DNA from: Gemmatimonadaceae bacterium
Lineage (GTDB): Bacteria; Gemmatimonadota; Gemmatimonadetes; Gemmatimonadales; Gemmatimonadaceae
Length of the DNA: 64,000 bases
Direction of reading: 5' to 3'
NCBI GenBank assembly: GCA_025930755.1
Contig: JAICOJ010000010.1
Span: 1 to 64,000, forward strand
How positions within the stretch are numbered: the stretch's first letter is position 1; each line of letters begins with the position of its first letter. Positions 10,103 to 18,892 of the stretch are shown in pieces. The position numbers and the translations under genes are program-made. The notes beneath the pieces are model-generated. The model made no database searches and was not told where the DNA came from. It worked only from the letters and a program-made list of their open reading frames with translations.

Positions 10103-11137
10103 ATGCGCTATCGATCCTTCCCCGGCACGGACATCTCCGTCAGCGAGCTTGGCTTCGGCCTGTGGACGCTCTCCACTGGTTGGTGGGGCGACAAGTCCGA
10201 CGACGAAGCGGTGGCCATGCTGCGCGCCGCCCGGGACGACCATGGCATCACCTTCTTCGATGCGGCCGACACCTACGGCGATGGCCGGAGCGAGCGGCAG
10301 CTCGCCGAGGCGTTCCGTGGGCGCCGCGCCGACGTCGTCATCGGGACGAAGATCGGCTACGACATCTACAACGCCGCCGCGCGCGCCGAGCGTCGCGGTC
10401 AGAGCGAGCTCCCGCAGCGGTTCGACGCCGAGTACATGCGCTACGCCGTGGAGCAGTGTCTCCACCGGCTGGAGACGGACTACATCGATGTGCTCCAGCT
10501 GCACAATGTGAAGATGGAGCACGTGCGCGACGCGTCCATCTGGGAGACGCTGCGCGACCTGCGACGCGAAGGAAAGATTCGCGCGTGGGGTGCGGCATTC
10601 GGCCCGGCGATAGGCTGGCTGTACGAGGCGATCGAGCTGATCGAGCGCGAGCCCGACATCAACACGATCCAGATGATATGGAACATCCTCGAACAGCATC
10701 CGGGCACCGCCATGATCGAGGCGGCGCGCGCGCACGCGCCCGAGTGCGTGTTCAACATCCGCGTGACCCACGCCTCGGGCATGCTGGAAGGGAAATACTC
10801 CGAAGACACGGTGTTCCCCGCCAACGACCACCGGCGACACCGCCCGCGGTCGTGGCTCTTGAACGGCTTGAAGAAGATTCGCACGCTCGAGTTCCTCGCC
10901 GCGCGCATGACGCTTGGCCAGGCGGCGCTCAAGTGGCTGCTCGCGGAGCCGCGTGTGGTGACGACGCTGCCTAACATCTACGACGCGGAGCAGCTCGCGG
11001 AATTCGCCGAGGCCATCGATCTCGACGATCTGTCGGCCGAGGAGCTCGATCGCGTCGCGCGGCTGGCGAGCGAGAATTTCGGCGTTGCCGAGGAACCGAT
11101 GGTCTTCAAGGGGACGATGGAGCGCGTTACGACGTGA
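10103..11137 (+). CDS. Aldo/keto reductase
   Basis: A 344-residue NADPH-dependent oxidoreductase with a TIM-barrel fold. The catalytic tetrad is visible: Asp and Tyr in FDAADTYGDGRSE, Lys in GTKIGY, and His in LQLHNV. ATG at 10103 lies 7 bases after hemB; an earlier in-frame ATG inside hemB is less likely. The substrate cannot be told. Its position behind hemB and coupling to ppa suggest only shared transcription, not a role in heme synthesis. Confidence 0.92.
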   Translation: MRYRSFPGTDISVSELGFGLWTLSTGWWGDKSDDEAVAMLRAARDDHGITFFDAADTYGDGRSERQLAEAFRGRRADVVIGTKIGYDIYNAAARAERRGQSELPQRFDAEYMRYAVEQCLHRLETDYIDVLQLHNVKMEHVRDASIWETLRDLRREGKIRAWGAAFGPAIGWLYEAIELIEREPDINTIQMIWNILEQHPGTAMIEAARAHAPECVFNIRVTHASGMLEGKYSEDTVFPANDHRRHRPRSWLLNGLKKIRTLEFLAARMTLGQAALKWLLAEPRVVTTLPNIYDAEQLAEFAEAIDLDDLSAEELDRVARLASENFGVAEEPMVFKGTMERVTT

Positions 11138-11676
11138 TCCACCCGTGGCGGGACCTTCCGCCCGGCAGACACCCGCCGGAGGAAGTCACGGCGGTGATCG
11201 AGATCCCCTCCGGAAGCCGCAACAAGTACGAGCTCGACAAGGATTCGGGCCTGTTCCGCCTGGACCGCGTGCTCTACTCCGCGGTGCACTATCCCGGCGA
11301 CTACGGCTTCATCCCCCGAACGCTGCACGAGGATGGCGACCCGTGCGATATCCTCGTGCTCGTCAACGAGCCGACCTTTCCGGGATGTCAGATCGACGCG
11401 CGCCCGATCGGCGTGCTGATGATGCTCGACCGCGGCGAGCCTGACGACAAGATTCTCGCCGTCCCGAGCCACGATCCGTATTACTCGGAATACTTCGACA
11501 TCGCCGACATCCCGCAGCACTACCTCAAGGAGGTCGAGCACTTCTTTCACATCTACAAGGATCTCGAGGGGCGGCGGGTGCAAACGGTGGGATGGGAGAA
11601 GAGCGAGAAGGCGATGCGCGTGATCAGCGATTCGATCGCGCGGTATGCGAACGCCTATCTGTTGCAGGGACCGTGA
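11134..11676 (+). CDS. ppa: Inorganic pyrophosphatase (family I)
   Basis: Hydrolyses pyrophosphate in the cytoplasm and so pulls biosynthetic reactions forward. The 180-residue protein has the metal-binding signature EDGDPCDILVL, the N-terminal EIPSGSRNKYELDK and the HYPGDYGFIPRT segment. The GTG start overlaps the previous TGA stop as GTGA, so translation is probably coupled to the reductase gene. Confidence 0.96.
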   Translation: MIHPWRDLPPGRHPPEEVTAVIEIPSGSRNKYELDKDSGLFRLDRVLYSAVHYPGDYGFIPRTLHEDGDPCDILVLVNEPTFPGCQIDARPIGVLMMLDRGEPDDKILAVPSHDPYYSEYFDIADIPQHYLKEVEHFFHIYKDLEGRRVQTVGWEKSEKAMRVISDSIARYANAYLLQGP

Positions 11677-11971
11677 CCACGCCACTGCGGTAGCGTCCGA
11701 GCGGATCAGCACGAACCTCGATCTCGTTCCCGAACGCGGACTCATCGCCACCGTACTCGCGAACCTGGGGGAGGATCGCCGCGCAGAGCGCGCGCCTTCA
11801 CGGCCGCCGCGAGCAGGGGCGGGGAACCAAGAATCCACGACATTCTCTTTACCCCGGCTTACTTGCTGCTAACGCGCTCTTGACACGGATTTACGCGTCA
11901 GCAGTTTAGATGACCCCACCTTGCGGGAAAATCACACATCCCCGCTCCTCTCCCCTCTTCTCGGAGGTCCC
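11677..11971. other. Intergenic region before susC
   Basis: About 295 bases with no convincing gene. The second half carries the promoter described at 11880-11911. A TTG at 11921 opens the long susC frame, but the ribosome site and signal peptide favour the GTG at 11972. Confidence 0.5.
11880..11911 (+). promoter_or_regulatory. Putative susCD promoter
   Basis: A perfect -35 box TTGACA (11880-11885) is followed after 20 bases by TTAGAT (11906-11911), or after 19 bases by TTTAGA. The spacing is longer than ideal. It would give a leader of about 50 bases before the GGAGG and GTG start of susC. Confidence 0.45.
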
Positions 11972-14914
11972 GTGCTGAGAAGCACGTCAATCATCACACT
12001 CGCCGTGATGCTCGCGATGCCCCAGGCAGTACAGGCGCAGACACGCGAGATCACCGGCACCGTGACCGCAGCGGACGGTTCGACCCCGCTCGTCGGAGCA
12101 ACGGTCACGGTCGAAGGCACTACGCTCGGAACGTTGACAGGCCCCGAGGGACGGTTCCGCCTCACCATCCCCGCTGGGCAGCAGGTCGTGAGCGCGCGGT
12201 TCATTGGGTACCGGCGCGCGACGAGCACCGTGGCCTCCGACCGGAGCACCGTGGACTTCGCGCTCGAGCGCGACGTGCTGCAGCTCGAAGGCGTCGTCGT
12301 AACCGGCCAGGCCACGACGGTCGAGCGCCGCAGTGCCACGACCGCCATCGCCCACGTCTCGGGCGAAGCACTCAATACGGTCGCAGCGCCGACGATCGAG
12401 AACGCGCTCGCCGGCAAGATCACTGGTGTGAACCTCCAGTCGAATTCCGGGGCCCCCGGCGGCGGCATCCAGATGCAGATCCGGGGCAACAACACCATCC
12501 TCGGGGCGTTCGACCCGCTCTACGTCGTCGACGGCGTGATCTACTCGAACGATCGCATCGCGAGCGGCCGCGGAGTCATCAGCGCCGCTGCGTTCGCCAC
12601 GGCCGAGGACGATGCCGTCAATCGGGTCGCCGACATCAATCCGGCCGACATCGAGAGCATCGAGATTCTGAAGGGAGCCGCAGCGTCGTCGATCTACGGG
12701 TCGAAGGCCGCCAATGGCGTCGTCATCATCACGACCAAGCAGGGCCAGCGCGGACCCGCACGCGTAAACGTTAGGCAGCGGCTGGGTCGCTTCACCCGCG
12801 CCAAGGAGCTCGAGAGTCGGCGGTTTACGCAGGCTGAGGCGGTCACGAAGTATGGAGCGGGCGCGGCACAATGGTTCGCCAACAACCCGTCACCCTACTT
12901 CAACCATTTCGAGCAGGTGTACGGCAACGACGACCTGTCCTATGAGACGGCCGTCGATGTCAACGGAGGGAACGAGACGACCCGCTATTTCATTGGCGGC
13001 ACGTGGAAGCGTGATGCCGGCATCGAGCTGGGGACCGGATTCAGCCGCCAGGCGCTGCGTGCCAACTTCACGCAGCAGCTCGGCAGTCGCGTGGACGTCC
13101 GAGTGACGTCGGTCTTCAATCGCTCGGAGCACCAACGCGGCTGGAACAACAACTGTAACAACTACGCGTGCCACGGATACGCGTTCCCGTACACGCCGAG
13201 CTTCGTCGACCTGTCGAGGAAAGACGCGAACGGCAACTACTTGGCCCCCAACTGGGGAATTCAGGCCAATTCAATGCAGCTCACCGATTTGGCGGTGAAC
13301 GATGAAGAGACGAATCGGTTCACTGGCGGCGCCACCGTCAACTTCGACGCGATCGCATCCACCGACCATTCTCTGCGCCTGATCGGAGGCGCCGGCATCG
13401 ATGCGTTCCAGCAGAACAATGACCTTTGGGCTCCCAACGAGCTCTTCTCGGAGCGCACGCAGACGCTGCCTGGGGCGGCCATCGAAGGCGACGGGCTGAG
13501 CCAGCTGTTCAACTGGAATTTGAACGCCATCCACACGTATCGGCCGGCGGCATCCAACTGGTCGCTCCACACGTCGGTGGGGCTCCAGTACGAGGACCGG
13601 CAGCTCAAGGTGAGCCGCATCACGACGACGAACCTCCTTCCGGGGCAGCGCAACGTCGATCAGGGGACCAATACGATCGCCGCCGAGGAGCTCACGCAGG
13701 AGCGCACGTTCGCGATGTACGCCCAGGAGGAGATCCGCCTGCTCAACGAGCAGCTGCTGCTGCAAGGCGGGCTGCGCGCGGAGCGCAGCAGCATGAACGG
13801 CGACATCGACGAGTACCATATCTTCCCCAAGGTGTCCGGCTCCTACCGCATTCTTGGCGTGCTGGGTGAGGGCAGCGAGATCAAGCCGCGAATCGCGTAC
13901 GGAGAGACTGGCAACCTCCCGGTGTTCGGTCAGAAGTTCACGACCCTCGGCACGCCTGCGCTCGGTGGCATCACCGCCATCACCGTCGCCGGTGCCGCCG
14001 GGAACAAGGACGTCTCTCCCGAGCGTGTGAAGGAGATCGAGGTCGGTATCGATGGCATTGCGCTCAACGACCGGCTGACGTGGGAGCTGACGGGCTTCGA
14101 TCGGAATACGACGAACCTCCTCCTGCAGCGCGTTCCCGCGCCGTCGAGCGGGTTCACCACTCAGGTGTTCAATGGAGGCAAGATCCAGAACCGCGGCGTC
14201 GAGGCGGCGATCGGATTCACGCCCATCCAGACGCGAGACCTGTTGTGGGTGGCCCGCACCACCTACACGAAGTTCTGGAGCGAGGTGAAGGACCTAGCCG
14301 GGCTCCCGCCGTTCCGGCCGCCCCTCTCCGGATTCGGCGGTCTCGGAGTCACCTTCATTGAGGTTGGGAAACCGCTGACCCAACTCATCGGGCGCGCGTT
14401 CGACGCAAACGGCAATCGGACGACCAGGGACGTCCAGATCGGAAACACCGCCCCAGACTACCGCATGGGGTTCACGAACGACGTCTCCTACAAGGCGTTC
14501 AGCTTCAACGTCGTGCTCGACTATCAGCATGGCGGCGACATCATCAACCTGACACAGTTCCTGTACGATGATGCCGGGACGTCGCACGACTTCGGCTCGC
14601 CGGAGCACACAGCGCGCATGCGCGGGTACGACGAAGGCGTGATGACGCCCTACATCGAGGACGCCACCTTCCTGAAGCTGCGTGAGGTCAGTGTAGGTGT
14701 GGCGTTGCCCGATGCGTGGGTTGCGAGGACGCGCCTTGGTCTCCGGACTGCCAAAATCGCTCTCAGCGGGCGCAACCTGCTCACATACCAGAAGTACACA
14801 GGGCTGGATCCCGAGGTAGCCAACCTGGGCTCCGCAGCGGTGCGAAACAACCTGGACGTCGCGGCCTACCCACCCAGCCGCGCCTTCTTCCTCGACATCT
14901 CTCTGGGGTTCTGA
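11972..14914 (+). CDS. SusC/RagA-family TonB-linked outer membrane receptor
   Basis: A 980-residue outer-membrane importer working with its SusD partner, driven by TonB. After a signal peptide ending near QAVQAQ comes a CarboxypepD_reg-like beta-sandwich (about residues 25-105). The plug domain follows, with SusC features such as ENALAGKITGVNLQSNSGAP and DPLYVVDGVIYSN, then a long 22-strand-type barrel ending in F. GTG at 11972 is chosen because GGAGG sits four bases upstream and the signal peptide follows directly. The substrate is unknown: no glycoside hydrolase or peptidase lies in the operon. Confidence 0.93.
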   Translation: MLRSTSIITLAVMLAMPQAVQAQTREITGTVTAADGSTPLVGATVTVEGTTLGTLTGPEGRFRLTIPAGQQVVSARFIGYRRATSTVASDRSTVDFALERDVLQLEGVVVTGQATTVERRSATTAIAHVSGEALNTVAAPTIENALAGKITGVNLQSNSGAPGGGIQMQIRGNNTILGAFDPLYVVDGVIYSNDRIASGRGVISAAAFATAEDDAVNRVADINPADIESIEILKGAAASSIYGSKAANGVVIITTKQGQRGPARVNVRQRLGRFTRAKELESRRFTQAEAVTKYGAGAAQWFANNPSPYFNHFEQVYGNDDLSYETAVDVNGGNETTRYFIGGTWKRDAGIELGTGFSRQALRANFTQQLGSRVDVRVTSVFNRSEHQRGWNNNCNNYACHGYAFPYTPSFVDLSRKDANGNYLAPNWGIQANSMQLTDLAVNDEETNRFTGGATVNFDAIASTDHSLRLIGGAGIDAFQQNNDLWAPNELFSERTQTLPGAAIEGDGLSQLFNWNLNAIHTYRPAASNWSLHTSVGLQYEDRQLKVSRITTTNLLPGQRNVDQGTNTIAAEELTQERTFAMYAQEEIRLLNEQLLLQGGLRAERSSMNGDIDEYHIFPKVSGSYRILGVLGEGSEIKPRIAYGETGNLPVFGQKFTTLGTPALGGITAITVAGAAGNKDVSPERVKEIEVGIDGIALNDRLTWELTGFDRNTTNLLLQRVPAPSSGFTTQVFNGGKIQNRGVEAAIGFTPIQTRDLLWVARTTYTKFWSEVKDLAGLPPFRPPLSGFGGLGVTFIEVGKPLTQLIGRAFDANGNRTTRDVQIGNTAPDYRMGFTNDVSYKAFSFNVVLDYQHGGDIINLTQFLYDDAGTSHDFGSPEHTARMRGYDEGVMTPYIEDATFLKLREVSVGVALPDAWVARTRLGLRTAKIALSGRNLLTYQKYTGLDPEVANLGSAAVRNNLDVAAYPPSRAFFLDISLGF

Positions 14915-16389
14915 TGAATATCGACCTGAACATATTTCAAGGTGCGAGCGGGCGCCGCCCCGCGGCGCGTCTCGCACTGGCCGTGGCGGTCGTTGGCGCA
15001 ATCGCGCTGTCCGCGTGCCGCGACTTCGACGTCGAGAACCTGAACGCGCCCACTGACGATCAGCTGACGAATGCGCCTTCGAGAGCGGTCCTCGCCCGCA
15101 CCGCCATCGGCATCCAGATCGAGGCGTTCAATGACCTCGCTGGTGAGATCCAGCAGTGGGGGCTCTACGGCCGCGAGCTGTACAACTTGCTGGGGAACGA
15201 TCCGCGTGAGACCGGCGAGGAGTTGAGCGGCCCGCAGGATCCGGGCGGACGTGCCGGCGCTGGCTGGACCGGCAAGTACGGGGCGATTCGGACCATACAC
15301 ACGTATCTCTCGGTTCTGCGCACCTCACCGGACCTGACGGCGGAAGCCGAGCTGAGAGCATCGGAAGGCTTCGCCAAGACGATCAAGGCGTGGCACCTGC
15401 ACAAGCTGGCAATCCGCAGCGGCGCGACCGGCTTGCCGATCGACACTGACCAGCCCATCGAGGACCCGCCGGCCCCGCTGGTGACATCAGCCGCCGCTAT
15501 GGAAGCCGCCTCCGACCTGCTCGATGAGGCGCTGGCCGATCTCCAGGCCGGTGGCACCGCGTTTCCTTTTACCTTCGTTCCCGGATACACGGGCTTCACC
15601 ACGCCGGCCACGTTCGCGCAATTCAATCGAGCGCTGGCTGCGAAGGTGCTCGTCCACCGAGCCACGTTCCATGGCTGCACAACCTGTTGGACGGAGGCGG
15701 CCACGGCTCTGGCAGGATCCTTCGTGACTGACGCCGGACTTCCAGGGTCGCTTTCAACCGGCGTGTACTACGGCTACACGGGCACCGCCGGCGAGCTGAG
15801 CAACCCGATCACTGAGCCGCTGACGAGCCTTCGCTACTGGGTGCACCCATCGATCGTGACGGGAGTACAATTGCAGCCCGGTGGGCAGCCCGATCTGCGC
15901 CTGACACGCAAGGCGATTCGCCTGTCACGCACACTCGTTACCGGCGATACGGTGCGCACCCTCAACAATCTCGTGGGCACCTACAAGCCGATTCTGTACA
16001 ACAATGCCAACTTCTCAGCTAATACTGGCGCGGACATTCCCTGGATCACGAACGAGGAACTGCTGCTTCTCCGTGCCGAGATCCGCTGGAATACCGGGGA
16101 CAAGCTGGGGGCGATCTCCGACATCAACTTGATCCGGCAGCACGCCGGCGGACTCGCACCGTCGACGCTGACCATCGCGAGCTCGGACGATGCGTTCATC
16201 ACCGAGCTGCTCTACAACCGGCTCATGTCGCTCATGTTTTCCCAGGGGGTGCGCTGGGTCGATGCCCGGAGGTACAACCGGCTCGCCACGCTGCCACGCG
16301 ATCGAACTGGCGACGTGGTTCACCCGCACATGCTCATTCCCGCGAGCGAGTGCGACGCACGTGGCCTCACGCCGCCCTGCTCCATCTAA
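14914..16389 (+). CDS. SusD/RagB-family substrate-binding lipoprotein
   Basis: A 491-residue surface lipoprotein that caps the SusC channel and binds the nutrient. The signal sequence ends in a lipobox-like ALSAC, followed by DFDVENLNAPT, a common start of the family. The C-terminal half holds the typical RAEIRWNTGDKLGAISDIN and MFSQGVRWVDARRY segments. Its ATG shares a base with the susC stop (TGATG), so the pair is translationally coupled. Confidence 0.93.
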   Translation: MNIDLNIFQGASGRRPAARLALAVAVVGAIALSACRDFDVENLNAPTDDQLTNAPSRAVLARTAIGIQIEAFNDLAGEIQQWGLYGRELYNLLGNDPRETGEELSGPQDPGGRAGAGWTGKYGAIRTIHTYLSVLRTSPDLTAEAELRASEGFAKTIKAWHLHKLAIRSGATGLPIDTDQPIEDPPAPLVTSAAAMEAASDLLDEALADLQAGGTAFPFTFVPGYTGFTTPATFAQFNRALAAKVLVHRATFHGCTTCWTEAATALAGSFVTDAGLPGSLSTGVYYGYTGTAGELSNPITEPLTSLRYWVHPSIVTGVQLQPGGQPDLRLTRKAIRLSRTLVTGDTVRTLNNLVGTYKPILYNNANFSANTGADIPWITNEELLLLRAEIRWNTGDKLGAISDINLIRQHAGGLAPSTLTIASSDDAFITELLYNRLMSLMFSQGVRWVDARRYNRLATLPRDRTGDVVHPHMLIPASECDARGLTPPCSI

Positions 16390-16419
16390 AGGTCGGTCGT
16401 AGGGCAGCGTCGGAAAAAT

Positions 16420-16454
16420 GACAGAGCCGGCACTCATTGAGTGCCGGCTCTGTC
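16420..16454. terminator. Bidirectional intrinsic terminator
   Basis: A perfect 16-bp stem (16420-16435 with 16439-16454) with a 3-base ATT loop lies between two convergent stops (16389 plus, 16469 minus). It is preceded by AAAAAT, so the minus-strand transcript has a short U run after the stem. Unlike the repeat-built palindromes elsewhere, this is an ordinary terminator. Confidence 0.9.
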
Positions 16455-16468
16455 GTTACCCGCCACGC

Positions 16469-18238
16469 TTATCGAGCGAATGGCGCCGCTGCGTGTACGA
16501 CACGCCCGCCGACCACCGTCAACAGCACCTTCGCGTCCTTGATCTGCGCCGGTGGTATCGCGAAGAGATCGCGATCGATAATGACGAAGTCCGCCAACTT
16601 CCCCGGCGCGAGCGAGCCCTTGTCTGCCTCCTCCCCCTCCGCCCAGGCGTTGTTGATGGTGTAGCTCCGCAGGCTCGTCTCGAGGTCGAGTCGTTCCTCC
16701 GGGAACCATCCGCCTTCCGGCTTGCCGTCGACGGTCTGTCGCGTCACCGCCGCATAGAGGATGACCATCGGGTTCGCCGTGTACCAGCTCGCATTCGTCC
16801 CGGGCCAGTCGGAGCCGAACAGCAACGGCACGCCGGCGTCGCGGAAGGTGCGAAACGCGTACGCCCATCGCGCGCGCGCGCCGATGCGCTCCTCCATCCA
16901 TCGCATGTCATCGATGGCGTGGTACGGCTGGACCTCGGCGATGATGCCGAGCCGTTTGTAGCGCTCCGCGACCGCGGCGTTGCGGATCACCTGCGAATGG
17001 ATGATGCGCCAGCGCCGCTCCTTCGGACCGTTCGTTCTGATCACCTTCTCCATGATCGTGAGCAGCGTATCGATGGCTTCGTCACCGATCGCGTGAACGT
17101 TGGCCCACCATCCCGCCGAGTCGAGGCCGAAGAGCAGCCGTTCCATGTTGCCAGCGGGCTGCATGCCTGAGCCGGGACCGTCGGTCGCGCCAGTGTTGGT
17201 GCTGTCGCGCCATTCTCCGCGCTTCCCCGAGTGCAGCTGCGGCTCGTAGAATCTCGCCGTCGAGTTGCCCTGAATCCCGTCGACGAAACCCTTGAGCGCG
17301 CGCACTCGAATCCAGTCGTCGCCGAAGCCCGGGGAAATACCTGCGTAGGTGAGGTGTCTCCATTTGTCGAGCGTCGGGCGCGCGAACACCCGGACGGTCA
17401 GCTCGCCACGCTCCTTGAGCGCCGTGTAGACCGGAAGCTGAAACGGCGGCGTGATGTCGTGGATCGTCGTGACGCCGAGCTCCGCGAGGTGCTGTTGGGC
17501 GGCACGCGCCTCGCGCAGTCGCTGATCGAACGTCTTGGCGGCGATCGTTGCTCGCACGCGCGCCAACGCCGAGTCGGCGACGCGGCCCGTCGCGCGGCCG
17601 TTCACGCACTCCAGACCGCGAGCTGGTCGCTCACACGAGAGAGCCGCCCGCCTGAGCGCGTTGTCATTCGCGAGCCACGCGCTCCTGTCCCACCGGTTGA
17701 GGAGGATCGGCGTCGTGCCGCTGATCGAGTCGATCATCGTGCGATCGGGGGAGAACCGGCTGCGCCCAGGCGCGTTGGCGGACGCGGCTGGTCCGGTGCT
17801 GTTGGCCGACCAATCCTCGTACGCGCCCCAGTCGCCCCCCGTCAGCCACGCGCCCGGACTCATCCGCGCGACGGCCGCCTTCACGCGAGCTGCGAACGCG
17901 GCCGGCGAGCTGACGTCGAGCAGGTTCGCGCCGATGAGGAGCGCGCCCGCCTGGCTGAAGTGCGTGTGATCGTCGATGAAACCTGGCGTGACGAGTCGCC
18001 CGCCCGCGTCGATCACACGAGTTCGGGGTGACCGATACCGCTCGATGTCGACGTCAGCGCCGACTGCGATGAGCCGCTCCCCGCGGACGGCGAGTGCCTG
18101 TGCTCGCGGCCGCGCGGAGTCCCCAGTCCACACGTCTGCGTTGCGAACGATGAGGTCGGCATCCTGAGCGCTCAGCCGGGTGACCGACCAGACGATGAGG
18201 AGGACGGCCAGGGGGAAGGCTTTAGCGAAATTCGGCAC
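16469..18238 (-). CDS. Exported YtcJ-like metal-dependent amidohydrolase
   Basis: A 589-residue amidohydrolase (Amidohydro_3). A signal peptide (PLAVLLIVWSVTRLSAQ) sends it to the periplasm. GFIDDHTHF provides the HxH metal ligands, later histidines occur in ANVHAIGDEA and RIIHSQ, and LFGSDWPG holds the late Asp. Family members hydrolyse amides or amidine-like bonds, with poorly known substrates. Start is GTG at 18238, overlapping the upstream lipoprotein gene by 17 bases, so the two probably form one transcript. Confidence 0.9.
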   Translation of the reverse strand: MPNFAKAFPLAVLLIVWSVTRLSAQDADLIVRNADVWTGDSARPRAQALAVRGERLIAVGADVDIERYRSPRTRVIDAGGRLVTPGFIDDHTHFSQAGALLIGANLLDVSSPAAFAARVKAAVARMSPGAWLTGGDWGAYEDWSANSTGPAASANAPGRSRFSPDRTMIDSISGTTPILLNRWDRSAWLANDNALRRAALSCERPARGLECVNGRATGRVADSALARVRATIAAKTFDQRLREARAAQQHLAELGVTTIHDITPPFQLPVYTALKERGELTVRVFARPTLDKWRHLTYAGISPGFGDDWIRVRALKGFVDGIQGNSTARFYEPQLHSGKRGEWRDSTNTGATDGPGSGMQPAGNMERLLFGLDSAGWWANVHAIGDEAIDTLLTIMEKVIRTNGPKERRWRIIHSQVIRNAAVAERYKRLGIIAEVQPYHAIDDMRWMEERIGARARWAYAFRTFRDAGVPLLFGSDWPGTNASWYTANPMVILYAAVTRQTVDGKPEGGWFPEERLDLETSLRSYTINNAWAEGEEADKGSLAPGKLADFVIIDRDLFAIPPAQIKDAKVLLTVVGGRVVHAAAPFAR

Positions 18239-18815
18239 GCGGTCGAATCTGGATCGCGACCAGGAAGCAGGGGAGGTCGAGGCGAGCGAGAATCTCCTCC
18301 AGACGCGTCCGCGCCCCCTCGTCGATGACCCCGTACTCGATCCGGTTGCGCGCCTCCTGGATGTCGCTGAAGCTCATCCCGTCCGCCACCGACGTATGTG
18401 GCGCCAGGTAGCGATACCAGTCGTAAAGTTGCGCGAAATCCCAGCGCCCCTGTTTGACCCGTGTCGTGGAGCCCAGCGGGAACCCCTCGGCCGCCAGGAC
18501 CGCGATGGCCGTCTCCTTTAGCGCCGGATCGACCAGGTAGATCGTCGGCACTCCATCCTCGAGAAAAAAGCCGCCCCATCCACCCGGCACACGACGGGCG
18601 AGCGCGGCCCACCGCGCGTTCACATCCCACTCCGGTGAACGCGGCGCCACTGATTCCCGTGCGTCGGCGCTCAGGCTCGCAGCGGGCGCATCGGCGGTGC
18701 AAGCCCTCCCGAGCGACGCCCATCGCGCTTCCGACTCAGGAAGGGTGGTCGGTGCCGATGGAGCGCCGCAGCCCGCGGCGATGGCGAGGCCGACGATCGC
18801 GACAAAGGGCTTCAC
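18222..18815 (-). CDS. Hypothetical lipoprotein
   Basis: A 197-residue protein starting at GTG 18815, with an excellent GGGAGG site five bases upstream. The N-terminus MKPFVAIVGLAIAAGCGAPS is a lipoprotein signal with Cys at the cleavage site. The rest is soluble, with a central region (about residues 75-165) ending DGMSFSDIQEARNRIEYG. I do not recognise the family. It precedes the amidohydrolase and may anchor or assist an envelope function. Confidence 0.78.
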   Translation of the reverse strand: MKPFVAIVGLAIAAGCGAPSAPTTLPESEARWASLGRACTADAPAASLSADARESVAPRSPEWDVNARWAALARRVPGGWGGFFLEDGVPTIYLVDPALKETAIAVLAAEGFPLGSTTRVKQGRWDFAQLYDWYRYLAPHTSVADGMSFSDIQEARNRIEYGVIDEGARTRLEEILARLDLPCFLVAIQIRPRAEFR

Positions 18816-18892
18816 AGGGACCTCCCAGCGAAACGTCCGGATGGGAGACCCGATGGCCGGGGGCTCCGTCACGGCACGGCATCCCGGCAAAG

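Noticed and set aside
16418-17170. A 250-codon plus-strand frame opposite the amidohydrolase
   Set aside because: It starts within the terminator hairpin and is antisense to a well-supported gene.
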